64,000 nucleotides of DNA from Sedimentibacter sp. zth1 (GTDB lineage: Bacteria; Bacillota; Clostridia; Tissierellales; Sedimentibacteraceae), in assembly GCF_017352195.1 (NCBI RefSeq), contig NZ_CP071445.1, forward strand, positions 620,001 to 684,000, in the 5' to 3' direction. Shown one piece after another: positions 45,166 to 53,386 of the stretch (the stretch's first letter is position 1; each line of letters starts with the position of its first letter). The position numbers and the translations under genes are program-made. The notes beneath the pieces were generated by a model, which was not told the origin of the DNA, ran no database searches, and saw only the letters and a program-made list of their open reading frames with translations.

Positions 45166-45447
45166 ATGTGTAATACAAATCATAATAAACATAAAGATAC
45201 AAAAAAAGTTATTGACAGAATGTCAAAGGCTATAGGGCATATGGAAGCAGTCAAAAGAATGGTTGAAGATGGAAGAGATTGTAGCGAAGTCTTAATCCAA
45301 ATATCAGCTGTCAAATCGGCTCTTAATAATATTGGAAAAATTATTTTACAAGATCATATAAATAATTGCGTTATTGATGCTGTGGAAAATGGTGACTTAA
45401 AGATATTAGAAGATTTAACAGAAGCAATTAATAAATTTGTCAAATAA
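45166..45447 (+). CDS. CsoR/RcnR family metal-sensing repressor, Cu-type ligand set
   Basis: This 93-aa all-helical repressor is of the DUF156 family. Cys39, His64 and Cys68 reproduce the C-H-C spacing (25 and 4 residues) of the Cu(I) site in M. tuberculosis CsoR; the N-terminal HxHxxK (residues 6-10) could add ligands. It binds the C/G-tract operator in apo form (family knowledge). AAGGAGG precedes the ATG. The following gene, 18 bases on, is an EamA transporter, not a copper ATPase, which is an unexpected partner. Confidence 0.88.
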   Translation: MCNTNHNKHKDTKKVIDRMSKAIGHMEAVKRMVEDGRDCSEVLIQISAVKSALNNIGKIILQDHINNCVIDAVENGDLKILEDLTEAINKFVK

Positions 45448-45465
45448 TATATTAGGAGAGCATAA

Positions 45466-46338
45466 ATGAGAAACAATAATAAATCAATAGTATTAGCTAT
45501 TTTAGCTGCAGCTTTATATGCAATTAGTTCACCTGTATCAAAGCTTCTATTAAAAGAAATACCACCAACAATGATGGCTGCTTTATTATATTTAGGAGCA
45601 GGAACTGGTATGCTCATTTTTGGAATAATACAAAAGAAATTTGGAAATAAAACAAATGAGTTGCATTTATCAAAAGATGAAATGCCTTTTGTAATAGGTA
45701 TGATAGTTTTAGATACTGCAGCTCCAATTTTTTTAATGATAGGATTAACTTTAACTTCTTCTGAAAATACATCTCTTTTAAATAATTTTGAAATAGTGGC
45801 AACATCAATAATAGCACTATTTATATTCAAAGAAACCATATCCAAGAGATTATGGTTGGGTATAGGACTAATTACGCTGTCGAGTATTATACTATCTGTA
45901 GAAGATATTAGCAGTTTTTCTTTTTCATTTGGTTCAATTTTTGTCTTATTAGCATGTATTTGCTGGGGTTTTGAAAACAACTGTACTAGAATGCTATCCA
46001 AAAAAGATCCCTTAGAAGTAGTAATTTTAAAAGGATTTGGTTCTGGAATTGGATCATTAATAATTGCATTTATATTAAATGAAACTATCAATAATTTTAC
46101 ATATTTAGCGTTAGCATTAATTTTAGGATTTGTATCCTATGGCCTAAGCATTTTCTTTTATGTATATGCTCAACGTGAATTAGGCGCTGCAAAAACAAGT
46201 GCTTATTATGCTATTTCTCCATTTATAGGTGTTGCTTTTTCCTTTCTTATATTTAAAGATATACCTACTGTTTCGTTCATTGTAGCTTTAATGATAATGA
46301 TTATAGCTACATACCTTGTTTCTACAGATAACAAATAA
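45466..46338 (+). CDS. EamA/DMT superfamily transporter
   Basis: This 290-aa transporter has ten membrane segments in two EamA repeats (about 5-140 and 150-285). The repeat ends are ETISKRLWLGIGLITLSSI and FKDIPTVSFIVAL. Members export amino acids or metabolites, and some are metal-linked. Here it shares a promoter and operator with the CsoR-type repressor, which suggests metal- or sulfur-stress-induced efflux (inference). TAGGAG precedes the ATG. Confidence 0.87.
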   Translation: MRNNNKSIVLAILAAALYAISSPVSKLLLKEIPPTMMAALLYLGAGTGMLIFGIIQKKFGNKTNELHLSKDEMPFVIGMIVLDTAAPIFLMIGLTLTSSENTSLLNNFEIVATSIIALFIFKETISKRLWLGIGLITLSSIILSVEDISSFSFSFGSIFVLLACICWGFENNCTRMLSKKDPLEVVILKGFGSGIGSLIIAFILNETINNFTYLALALILGFVSYGLSIFFYVYAQRELGAAKTSAYYAISPFIGVAFSFLIFKDIPTVSFIVALMIMIIATYLVSTDNK

Positions 46339-46391
46339 ACCTGTTTAGTTTTGTATAATTTTATTTTGCAATTACATATGTAAATTTTGAT

Positions 46392-46418
46392 AAAAAACTA
46401 TTGACAAATAGTTTTTTT
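46392..46418 (+). terminator. Terminator of csoR-eamA whose loop contains the next promoter's -35
   Basis: AAAAAACTATT (46392-46402) and AATAGTTTTTTT (46407-46418) form the stem. The loop GACA belongs to TTGACA at 46401-46406, the -35 box of the GntR operon. Confidence 0.72.
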
Positions 46419-46449
46419 GTTATATACTTAGTTACATGAGTAACTAAGT
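46401..46449 (+). promoter_or_regulatory. Promoter and inverted-repeat operator of the GntR-ABC operon
   Basis: TTGACA (46401-46406), a 16-base spacer and TATACT (46423-46428). A perfect 10-bp inverted repeat, ACTTAGTTAC-ATGA-GTAACTAAGT (46426-46449), overlaps the -10 box and start site. YtrA-like GntR repressors bind such sites, so autorepression by the first gene is likely. Confidence 0.82.
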
Positions 46450-46468
46450 AATTAGCAAGGAGGGTTAA

Positions 46469-46849
46469 ATGAATCTAAATTTCGAAAGTAAAAAACCGAT
46501 TTTTTTACAAATTTCAGAGCAAATAGAGGACGCTATTTTTGTAGGTACCTTTCCTGAGGAAACCCAAATACCTTCAACTACTGAAATATCAACGACATTC
46601 AAAATCAATCCTGCTACAGTATTGAAGGGGATGAATGTTTTGGTAGACAATAATATTATTTACAAAAGAAGAGGAGTTGGAATGTTTGTTTGTAGTAGTG
46701 CAGTAGATACAATCAGAAAAAGTAGAGAAAACAATTTTTACGACAATTACATTGTTAAACTTGTAGAAGAGGCTAAGAAATTAAAATTAAGCAAGGAAGA
46801 TATTATTTCATTTATAGAGAGGGGATACACCGATGAGTATAGAAATTAA
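46469..46849 (+). CDS. GntR family regulator, YtrA type
   Basis: This 126-aa short GntR has an N-terminal winged helix (PIFLQISEQIEDAIFVGTF, PSTTEISTTFKINPATVLKG, YKRRGVGMFV) and only about 50 further residues, typical of the YtrA subfamily that controls adjacent ABC transporters. AAGGAGG precedes the ATG. It overlaps the ATPase gene by 17 bases. The perfect inverted repeat just upstream is its probable binding site. Confidence 0.92.
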   Translation: MNLNFESKKPIFLQISEQIEDAIFVGTFPEETQIPSTTEISTTFKINPATVLKGMNVLVDNNIIYKRRGVGMFVCSSAVDTIRKSRENNFYDNYIVKLVEEAKKLKLSKEDIISFIERGYTDEYRN

Positions 46850-47681
46850 AAACGTTTCTAAAAATTTTGCAAAATTAAAGGTTTTGGATAAAATTAATAT
46901 TAAATTGGAAGACAAAAAGATATATGGACTTTTAGGAAGAAATGGTTCTGGAAAATCAACTTTATTAAATATTATTTCTGACAGAATTAATAATTATGAA
47001 GGTGAAATCATAATTGATGGTGTTAATGGTAAAAATAGCGATACTTCTTTAGGAAAGCTTTATATAATGAGTGATTTGATGCTTTATCCTGATGGAATGA
47101 CAGTTAAAAAAGCTTTTAAATGGACTAAAGAATTTTATCCTTCATTTGATATGGATTATGCTGTTGAACTTTCAAAAAAATTCAAGCTTGGACTTAGGAA
47201 GAAGGTTGATAAGTTTTCAACAGGCTATGCATCTATTTTTAAGCTCATAATTGGTTTATCGGTCAATACTGAATATGTGTTTTATGATGAGCCAGTGCTT
47301 GGTCTGGATGCAAATTTTAGAGAAATTTTTTATAAGGAATTATTATCAAATTTTGCTAAGTATCCTAAAACTATTATAATTTGCTCTCATTTAATTGATG
47401 AAATTTCAACTATTCTTGAGCATGTTTTTATAATAAATGAAGGAAAAATTATCATTAGTGAGGATATTGATGAATTATTGGATGGTGGCTTTACAATAAC
47501 AGGAAATGCAAGAGTAGTTGATGAATTTATTAAGGATAAAAAGGTTATAGGTATAGAATCATTAGGAAACTTTAAGTCAGCTTATATTTATGAGCAAATT
47601 AATAAAGAAACTATTCCAAATGGACTAGAGATAAGCAAATTAGATTTACAAAAACTATTTATTGAATTAACAAATTGTTAG
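46833..47681 (+). CDS. ABC transporter ATPase (YtrB-like)
   Basis: This 282-aa ATPase has Walker A GRNGSGKST, Walker B YVFYDEPVLGLD and H-loop CSHLIDE. The signature is KFSTGYASIFK where LSGGQ is usual, a variant I associate with the GntR-linked YtrB-like group. Its start lies within the GntR gene, and GAGAGGGG precedes it. It works with the membrane protein encoded 9 bases downstream. Relatives respond to cell-wall antibiotics; the cargo here is unknown. Confidence 0.87.
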   Translation: MSIEIKNVSKNFAKLKVLDKINIKLEDKKIYGLLGRNGSGKSTLLNIISDRINNYEGEIIIDGVNGKNSDTSLGKLYIMSDLMLYPDGMTVKKAFKWTKEFYPSFDMDYAVELSKKFKLGLRKKVDKFSTGYASIFKLIIGLSVNTEYVFYDEPVLGLDANFREIFYKELLSNFAKYPKTIIICSHLIDEISTILEHVFIINEGKIIISEDIDELLDGGFTITGNARVVDEFIKDKKVIGIESLGNFKSAYIYEQINKETIPNGLEISKLDLQKLFIELTNC

Positions 47682-47690
47682 GAGGCAATT

Positions 47691-48413
47691 ATGAAGCTTA
47701 AAGCATCTTTAAAATATTATGCAAGTGAATTTTTTCACTCAGCATCTATTTATTATATTATCATATTTATGATTACTATTTTAACTATTATTCTAAGTAA
47801 AACCACAAATATATTTAGAAATACACAAATAAAAGGACTGGAATTATGCTCAATTATTTTTATTTTCGTTACTGGACTAAATTCATTTAAAAGTGAATTT
47901 AAATTTTTTACACAGAATGGTGTTTCAAGAAAATCAACTGTAACATCTTTTATGCTTAGTGCCTCGTGTGTTGCAGTTATAGCAATCATTGATATAATAA
48001 TTTCAGTTATTCTTGAAAACGTACTTGCTAACTATGAATCTATGTTCAATCAGATTTTTGTTAACAGATATAGTAGCTACAGTTTTTTATATTTTCTTGA
48101 GAATTTTGTATATCTAACAACATTTTATATGCTTATATTTATGGGGGGACATTTTATTTCATCACTTTATTATAAAATGAACACATTAATGAAGATTATT
48201 GTTTCAATTTTGCTGTTCATAGGTGCTAATATTGTAACAAGTTTAAATTATGCAGTATTAGGATTTGACTTATCATATTATATTAAATGTATATTCGGAT
48301 ATTATGGAAACACATTTAATCCAATACTAACGTCAATCATATCAATGATACATTTTATGGTTTATGGGTTTTTAACATTCATCTGTGTTAAAAACGTATC
48401 TGTCAGAGAATAG
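47691..48413 (+). CDS. Membrane subunit of GntR-linked ABC transporter
   Basis: This 240-aa membrane protein has six predicted segments, with a start LKASLKYYASEFFHSASIYYIIIF and a central FFTQNGVSRKST loop typical of this permease group. GGAGG at 47681-47685 precedes the ATG. It is the third and last gene of the operon. Confidence 0.78.
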   Translation: MKLKASLKYYASEFFHSASIYYIIIFMITILTIILSKTTNIFRNTQIKGLELCSIIFIFVTGLNSFKSEFKFFTQNGVSRKSTVTSFMLSASCVAVIAIIDIIISVILENVLANYESMFNQIFVNRYSSYSFLYFLENFVYLTTFYMLIFMGGHFISSLYYKMNTLMKIIVSILLFIGANIVTSLNYAVLGFDLSYYIKCIFGYYGNTFNPILTSIISMIHFMVYGFLTFICVKNVSVRE

Positions 48414-48446
48414 ATATTAATAATAGGTAAATTTTTATTTTTATGT

Positions 48447-48489
48447 AAATTATAACATATCGATTATCTATATTGATATGTTATAATTT
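48447..48489 (+). terminator. Terminator-like hairpin after GntR-ABC operon
   Basis: A 15-bp perfect stem (AAATTATAACATATC / GATATGTTATAATTT) has a 13-base loop. The rest of the 333-base gap 48414-48747 is AT-rich. A weak GCCTAA/TTAGGC pairing spans 48606-48649, and a TATAAT-like box near 48685 may serve the YfcC gene. No known riboswitch was recognised. Confidence 0.65.
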
Positions 48490-48747
48490 AATAAAACTTT
48501 TTAGGGATAAGACTGGTACTATTTTAACTAATTAAGGAAATAAATTATTACTTAACTAAAACAAATCAAATAAAAGCCAATTAAAACCATTAAAAAAACA
48601 TAATAAGCCTAATATAATTTGATATATTCAATACAAGTTATTTAGGCATTCTTTTGTTTTAAAAAACTTGGTATGTATTTTGCTTATAATACTAATAATA
48701 CTAATATTATAAGTAAATAAATTAATTTGTTTTAGGAGGAGAGTAAT

Positions 48748-50259
48748 ATGAATAATGAAAAAAAGAAAAGAAGATTTCAAGTACCAGATACTTATGTAAT
48801 TATCTTTTTTGTAGTAGTTTTAGCCGCACTTTTAACATTTATTATACCACAAGGTAAATACACTACTGAAGAAATATCTTACAGTATGAATGGTGAAGAG
48901 AAAACCCGAACAGTTATAAAAGATGGTAGTTTTGAGTATGTATTAGATGAAGATGGCAAACCATTAAAAGATGGTATCGCTCTATTTGAACCTTATGGCG
49001 AAGTTGGTCTTTTTAACTATGCTTTTGAAGGTATGGTAAGCGGAGATAAATGGGGTTCAGCAGTTGGTGTTGTAGCTTTCATATTAATTATAGGTGGAGC
49101 ATTTGGTATCATTCTTAGAACAGGTGCTATTGAAACTAGTATACTTAATATGATTAGCAAAACTCAAGGAAGAGAAAAGTTATTACTCCCTGTTATATTT
49201 GCTTTATTTTCATTAGGTGGTGCAGTATTTGGCATGGGTGAAGAAGCTATTCCATTTGCAATGATATTAATTCCTTTGGTTGTAGCAATGGGCTATGATT
49301 CAATTGTAGGTATTTTAATTACATATGTAGCAACTCAAATTGGTTTTGGTGCATCATGGATGAATCCATTCTCGCTTGCAATTGCCCAAGGTATTGCTGG
49401 TATTCCAGTGTTTTCAGGCTCAGCATTCCGTATAGTATTATGGTTTGTATTTACCGCTATAGGTATTGTTGCAACGATGTTATATGCAGCTAAAGTTAAA
49501 AAAGATCCTATGCGTTCTTTAGCACATGAATCTGACGAATATTTCCGTAAGGATTTTGAACAGAGAGGTAAAGAACAAACTAAGTTCCAAATTGGTCATG
49601 CATTAGTACTATTAACAATTGTTGTAGGTATTGTATGGGTTATTTGGGGAGTTATGAAAAATGGATACTATATTCCAGAACTTGCAACTCAATTCTTTAT
49701 TATGGGTATTGTAGCAGGTATCATAGGTGTAATTTTCAAATTAAATGGTATGACTGTTAATGAGATGGCAAAAGCTTTTAAAGCTGGAGTTACTGATTTA
49801 GTAGGCGCAGCTATGATAGTTGGTATGGCACAAGGTATCATGCTTGTTTTAGGTGGTTCTGATCCAACAAGTGGAACAGTTTTAAATACTATTTTATATA
49901 AAATAAGTTCAGCATTTGTTGGATTATCTTCAACAGTTGCAGCAATTTTAATGTATGTATTCCAAACAATTTTCAATTTCTTTGTAGTTTCAGGTTCAGG
50001 TCAAGCAGCTTTAACAATGCCTATTATGGCTCCATTGGCTGATTTGCTTGGTGTTTCAAGACAAACTTCTGTACTTGCATTCCAATTAGGCGATGCATTT
50101 ACAAATATTATAGTTCCAACATCAGGTTGCTTAATGGGAGTTTTAGCTGTTGCTAAATTAGATTGGGCAAAATGGGCAAAATTTGCGATTAAATTTGTAG
50201 GTATATTGTTTGTACTTTCAGTAATAGTAATGATAATTGCAAGCTTAACAGGATTTTAA
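48748..50259 (+). CDS. YfcC family transporter (putative amino acid/dipeptide permease)
   Basis: This 503-aa polytopic transporter has about 12 membrane segments. It is of the YfcC/DcuC-like family, with the start FQVPDTYVIIFFVVVLAALLTFIIPQG, then FGMGEEAIPFAMILIPL and QTIFNFFVVSGSGQAALTMPIMAPLADLLGVSRQ. An extracytoplasmic insertion lies between segments 1 and 2 (about 35-95). TAGGAGGAG precedes the ATG. The isoaspartyl dipeptidase gene follows after 24 bases, suggesting that it brings in (iso)aspartyl peptides or the derived amino acids. Confidence 0.88.
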   Translation: MNNEKKKRRFQVPDTYVIIFFVVVLAALLTFIIPQGKYTTEEISYSMNGEEKTRTVIKDGSFEYVLDEDGKPLKDGIALFEPYGEVGLFNYAFEGMVSGDKWGSAVGVVAFILIIGGAFGIILRTGAIETSILNMISKTQGREKLLLPVIFALFSLGGAVFGMGEEAIPFAMILIPLVVAMGYDSIVGILITYVATQIGFGASWMNPFSLAIAQGIAGIPVFSGSAFRIVLWFVFTAIGIVATMLYAAKVKKDPMRSLAHESDEYFRKDFEQRGKEQTKFQIGHALVLLTIVVGIVWVIWGVMKNGYYIPELATQFFIMGIVAGIIGVIFKLNGMTVNEMAKAFKAGVTDLVGAAMIVGMAQGIMLVLGGSDPTSGTVLNTILYKISSAFVGLSSTVAAILMYVFQTIFNFFVVSGSGQAALTMPIMAPLADLLGVSRQTSVLAFQLGDAFTNIIVPTSGCLMGVLAVAKLDWAKWAKFAIKFVGILFVLSVIVMIIASLTGF

Positions 50260-50283
50260 AATTCACATAAGGAAGGATATAAT

Positions 50284-51486
50284 ATGATTAAATTAATAAA
50301 AAATGCTAATGTTTTTACTCCAGAACCAATAGGAAATGTAGATTTATTGATTTCTGATAATAGAATATGCAGGATAGAAAAGAACATTGATGAAAATAAT
50401 GAATTAATTCAAGAAGTTATTGATGGAACAGGAAAGTATGTAGTACCTGGTTTTATTGATGGTCATGAGCACATTATAGGTGGGGGTGGAGAAGGTGGCT
50501 TTTCTACTAGAACACCTGAAGCTGTTTTGACTGATTTTACTTTAAATGGTATTACTACAGTAGTTGGATGTATTGGTACAGATGGCGTTACTAGAAATAT
50601 GAAATCTTTGTACGCTAAGGCAAAAGGACTTGAAGAGGAAGGAATAAGTACATTTATCTATACTGGTTCTTATCATATCCCTGTTATAACTGCTACTGCA
50701 GATTTGATGACTGATATAATTATGTTAGATAAAGTTATAGGTGTTGGAGAAATAGCTTTATCTGACCATCGCTCATCACAACCAACATATGAAGAATTTT
50801 TGAGAGTTGTTTCTGATGCAAGAATTGGTGGTATGTTATCAGGTAAAGCAGGTATTGTTAATATACACTTAGGAGATAGCAAAAGATGTATGGATTTGAT
50901 TGAAAAGGTTGTTGCTGAAACAGAAATACCAATATCACAGTTATGGCCAACACATGTAAATAGAAATGCTATGTTGTTTGAAAAAGCACTTGAACTTGCA
51001 AAAAAAGGTGGAACAATTGATTTTACAGCCAATGAAAATATTGACTATTGGGAAACCGTTAGTGACGAAGTTAGAGTAAGCAAGGGAATTAAACGTATGC
51101 TTGAAGACAATATAAGTACAGACTTATTTACAATTACATCAGATGGACAAGGAAGTTTTCCAATGTTCGATGAAAATGGCAATTATATTGGAATTGGTAT
51201 TGGTAAAGCTAGAGCAATTTTAAAAGAAGTTAAAGATTGCGTTTTAAATTACAATATTCCATTAGAAATAGTTTTAAAAGGTATAACTACAAATCCTGCA
51301 AGGGTACTTAAATTAAAAAACAAAGGAAAAATCGAAGTAGGTTACGATGCTGATTTATGCTTACTTGACAAAAATACTCTAGATATTAACACAGTTATTT
51401 GCAAAGGCAAGGTAATGGTATCAAATGGTAAACCTATAGTTTTGGGTACTTTTGAGCAAGATATAGATACTGCGCTAAAAAAATAA
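50284..51486 (+). CDS. iadA: Isoaspartyl (beta-aspartyl) dipeptidase
   Basis: This 400-aa amidohydrolase cleaves isoaspartyl dipeptides formed by protein damage. The metal ligands appear in order: H61 and H63 (GHEH), H195 (NIHLGDSK), H224 (PTHVNR) and D287 (SDGQGS). The position of the bridging carboxylated lysine in E. coli IadA is Glu156 here (VGEIALSDHRS). GGGGEGG after the first motif matches the substrate loop. AAGGAAGG precedes the ATG. It forms an operon with the YfcC transporter. Confidence 0.92.
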   Translation: MIKLIKNANVFTPEPIGNVDLLISDNRICRIEKNIDENNELIQEVIDGTGKYVVPGFIDGHEHIIGGGGEGGFSTRTPEAVLTDFTLNGITTVVGCIGTDGVTRNMKSLYAKAKGLEEEGISTFIYTGSYHIPVITATADLMTDIIMLDKVIGVGEIALSDHRSSQPTYEEFLRVVSDARIGGMLSGKAGIVNIHLGDSKRCMDLIEKVVAETEIPISQLWPTHVNRNAMLFEKALELAKKGGTIDFTANENIDYWETVSDEVRVSKGIKRMLEDNISTDLFTITSDGQGSFPMFDENGNYIGIGIGKARAILKEVKDCVLNYNIPLEIVLKGITTNPARVLKLKNKGKIEVGYDADLCLLDKNTLDINTVICKGKVMVSNGKPIVLGTFEQDIDTALKK

Positions 51487-51586
51487 AAAAATATTTTTTT
51501 TTATCACAATTTTATCAAAACTTCTGTTTATAATAATAATATCATTAAAAAATAATTAATGAAAATTATTGTAAAGGAGTTTTAAA

Positions 51587-52294
51587 ATGATATTTAAGAA
51601 AAGCTTACTTGTCACAGTGGTAGTTTTTAGCTTATTGGCAGTGTCTTTTGTAAGTGCTTATGCAGTAGAAGTTGAAAATTTAGAGAATCTAGAATATTTT
51701 ACAATAGGTGATTCTTTTCAAAAAATAAAAGCTAGAGCACACAGTTATATGACTAAAGAGCAAATTAATGCTCTTATAGAAAAATATAAAAACTTAACTG
51801 TAGAAGAAAAAACACAGCTAATAGAAAAATTTAAAGCAGAAAAAGAACAGTTAATTGAGAAGTATAAAAATTCAACAGCTGCAGATAGAGCTATACTTGT
51901 AGAACAACTAGAAATTTTAAGAACAGAATATAAAGCATTATGTAGAAGTTTGACAGCTGCTGAAAAAGAACAATTCAAGGAAGAATTTAAGCTTGAAATT
52001 AAAAATTATAAAAATGAACTAAAATCACAGCTAGATTGCTTAACTGAAGAGCAGAAAGAACAACTAAAAGCAGAAATATTAGCTTTGAAAGAAGAATACA
52101 AAGCTAAATTTGAAGATGCTACAACTGCTGAAGAAAAAGATAATCTTAATAAAGAATTGAAAAATAAAATTAGTGAATTAAGAGAAAAATATGGTTTGAA
52201 ATTTGAACCTAAAAAACAAAACATGAAAATAAAACAAAAATTTAATTCACAACAACAAAATAATAAAGACAAGATAATCGAAAATCAAAACTAA
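51587..52294 (+). CDS. Secreted coiled-coil protein, unknown
   Basis: This 235-aa protein has a signal peptide (residues 1-26, cleavage after SAYA). The rest is almost wholly helical, built from loose repeats of the type L-x-E-K-Y/F-K (LIEKYKNLTVEEKTQLIEKF, LIEKYKNS, LTEEQKEQLKAEIL, LREKYG), ending in a K/Q/N-rich tail. It is probably extracellular or wall-associated. AAAGGAG precedes the ATG; a strong terminator follows. No family recognised. Confidence 0.7.
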   Translation: MIFKKSLLVTVVVFSLLAVSFVSAYAVEVENLENLEYFTIGDSFQKIKARAHSYMTKEQINALIEKYKNLTVEEKTQLIEKFKAEKEQLIEKYKNSTAADRAILVEQLEILRTEYKALCRSLTAAEKEQFKEEFKLEIKNYKNELKSQLDCLTEEQKEQLKAEILALKEEYKAKFEDATTAEEKDNLNKELKNKISELREKYGLKFEPKKQNMKIKQKFNSQQQNNKDKIIENQN

Positions 52295-52306
52295 TTTGGA
52301 ATAACA

Positions 52307-52346
52307 AAAATAGCATTTACTTGCAATAGGTAAATGCTATTTTTAT
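52307..52346 (+). terminator. Terminator after coiled-coil protein
   Basis: A 14-bp perfect stem (AAAATAGCATTTAC / GTAAATGCTATTTT) has a 9-base loop and terminal T-run. Confidence 0.88.
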
Positions 52347-52429
52347 AATTATTTGCTTGTTATATTATGTAAAAAGTTGTATAATTTCTAAATGTAAGTG
52401 GTATTAACAATGCCTATCAAGGAGGAAAT

Positions 52430-53083
52430 ATGAATAATATAGAAAAATCAATAAAATTTTTGAAAGACACTTTTGAAGATTGCAAATTTTTCAAAGAAAA
52501 CGAAAGTAGTAAGCTCTATCGTATTGAACATTCAATTAGAGTAGCAAACATAGGTAAACAGATCGCTATTGAAGAAAATCTTGATGTTGAAGCATTAGTT
52601 ATAGGCTGTATATTACATGATATAGGTTACGCACAAGAATTTACTTCGGATGATGATTATGTAAATCATGGAAGATATTCAGCTAAACTTGCAAGACCTT
52701 TTTTGAAATCTTTGGGATATGATGAAAGCAAAGTTGATGAAATATGCTATGGTATAGCAATACATGTTGATGATAAAGCGGATTTTGATGGTGAAAGAAC
52801 TCCTTTAGCTTTAAGTATTGGTGACAGTGATAACATTGACCGCTTCGATGCATTTAGAATATATATGGATTTTGAAAATAGAAACTTTAGTGATATGCTA
52901 ATAGATGATAAAATGATTTTATTGAACAATTCTATTGATAAGCTTAAAAAATATATGATTATGGATTTTGGTACAAGAACGGGTTTAGATATGTGGCAAG
53001 ACAAAATTAAATATAGAATTGAGTACTCAGAAAAATTAAAGAGTCAGTTTGAGAACAGCAAAAAAGTTAATATAGTTGGATAA
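52430..53083 (+). CDS. HD domain phosphohydrolase
   Basis: This 217-aa cytoplasmic HD-superfamily hydrolase has metal ligands H34 (EHSIRVAN), H63-D64 (CILHDIGY), a further NHGRYSA His, H in AIHVDDKA and a late Asp in GDSDNIDRFDA. It is similar to uncharacterised YedJ-like HD proteins that act on nucleotides. AAGGAGG precedes the ATG. It is a single gene. Confidence 0.85.
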   Translation: MNNIEKSIKFLKDTFEDCKFFKENESSKLYRIEHSIRVANIGKQIAIEENLDVEALVIGCILHDIGYAQEFTSDDDYVNHGRYSAKLARPFLKSLGYDESKVDEICYGIAIHVDDKADFDGERTPLALSIGDSDNIDRFDAFRIYMDFENRNFSDMLIDDKMILLNNSIDKLKKYMIMDFGTRTGLDMWQDKIKYRIEYSEKLKSQFENSKKVNIVG

Positions 53084-53233
53084 TATGACAGTATCAAGAG
53101 TATATTCAAGAGCTTGTATTTTATCAATGGCTTTAGGTAGTTTATTATAGTTGCTTACATAATAAAATTTGTTAAGCTCAGATATAACAAAATTTAATTC
53201 TTTAGGGAGTAAGGTTACACTTACTCCTTTTTT
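53036..53233 (-). other. Open minus-strand stretch, possible gene relic
   Basis: The minus strand is open for about 65 codons across the gap and into the end of the HD gene, reading LLPKELNFVISELNKFYY and KLPKAIDKIQALEYTLDTV. The composition looks protein-like, and codon use resembles the neighbours, but there is no start codon in frame. Its 5' end coincides with the HD-gene terminator. The 303-base gap 53084-53386 otherwise holds that terminator and the hcp leader with two inverted repeats. Confidence 0.25.
53205..53233 (+). terminator. Terminator after HD gene
   Basis: GGAGTAAG (53206-53213), loop GTTACA and CTTACTCC (53220-53227), then T6. Confidence 0.8.
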
Positions 53234-53249
53234 ATTGCATAAAAATATA

Positions 53250-53325
53250 TTATACGTTGTATAAACAACAGATATGTTTTTATAATTACGATATAGTAAG
53301 CATGTTGAAACTTAAAAAATAAGTT
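53250..53325 (+). promoter_or_regulatory. Two inverted repeats upstream of hcp (candidate Crp/Fnr-type sites)
   Basis: TTATAC-GTT-GTATAA lies at 53250-53264 and AACTTA-AAAAA-TAAGTT at 53309-53325, in the hcp leader. Dyad sites of this general size bind Crp/Fnr-type regulators, one of which is encoded at 57431. The link is inference; sequence match to a known HcpR motif was not established. Confidence 0.4.
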
Positions 53326-53386
53326 AAAACATAATATTTTGATTAAGAAAAATAAAATTATTATATATTTAAAGGAGAGAGAAATA

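Noticed and set aside
45354-46091. 245-codon minus-strand open frame
   Set aside because: It is antisense to the EamA transporter, has no ribosome binding site, and its translation shows no domain; the plus-strand gene explains the sequence.
48414-48747. Possible T-box or other riboswitch ahead of the YfcC-iadA operon
   Set aside because: No T-box sequence or recognised aptamer core; the main structure is a terminator-like hairpin belonging to the upstream operon.
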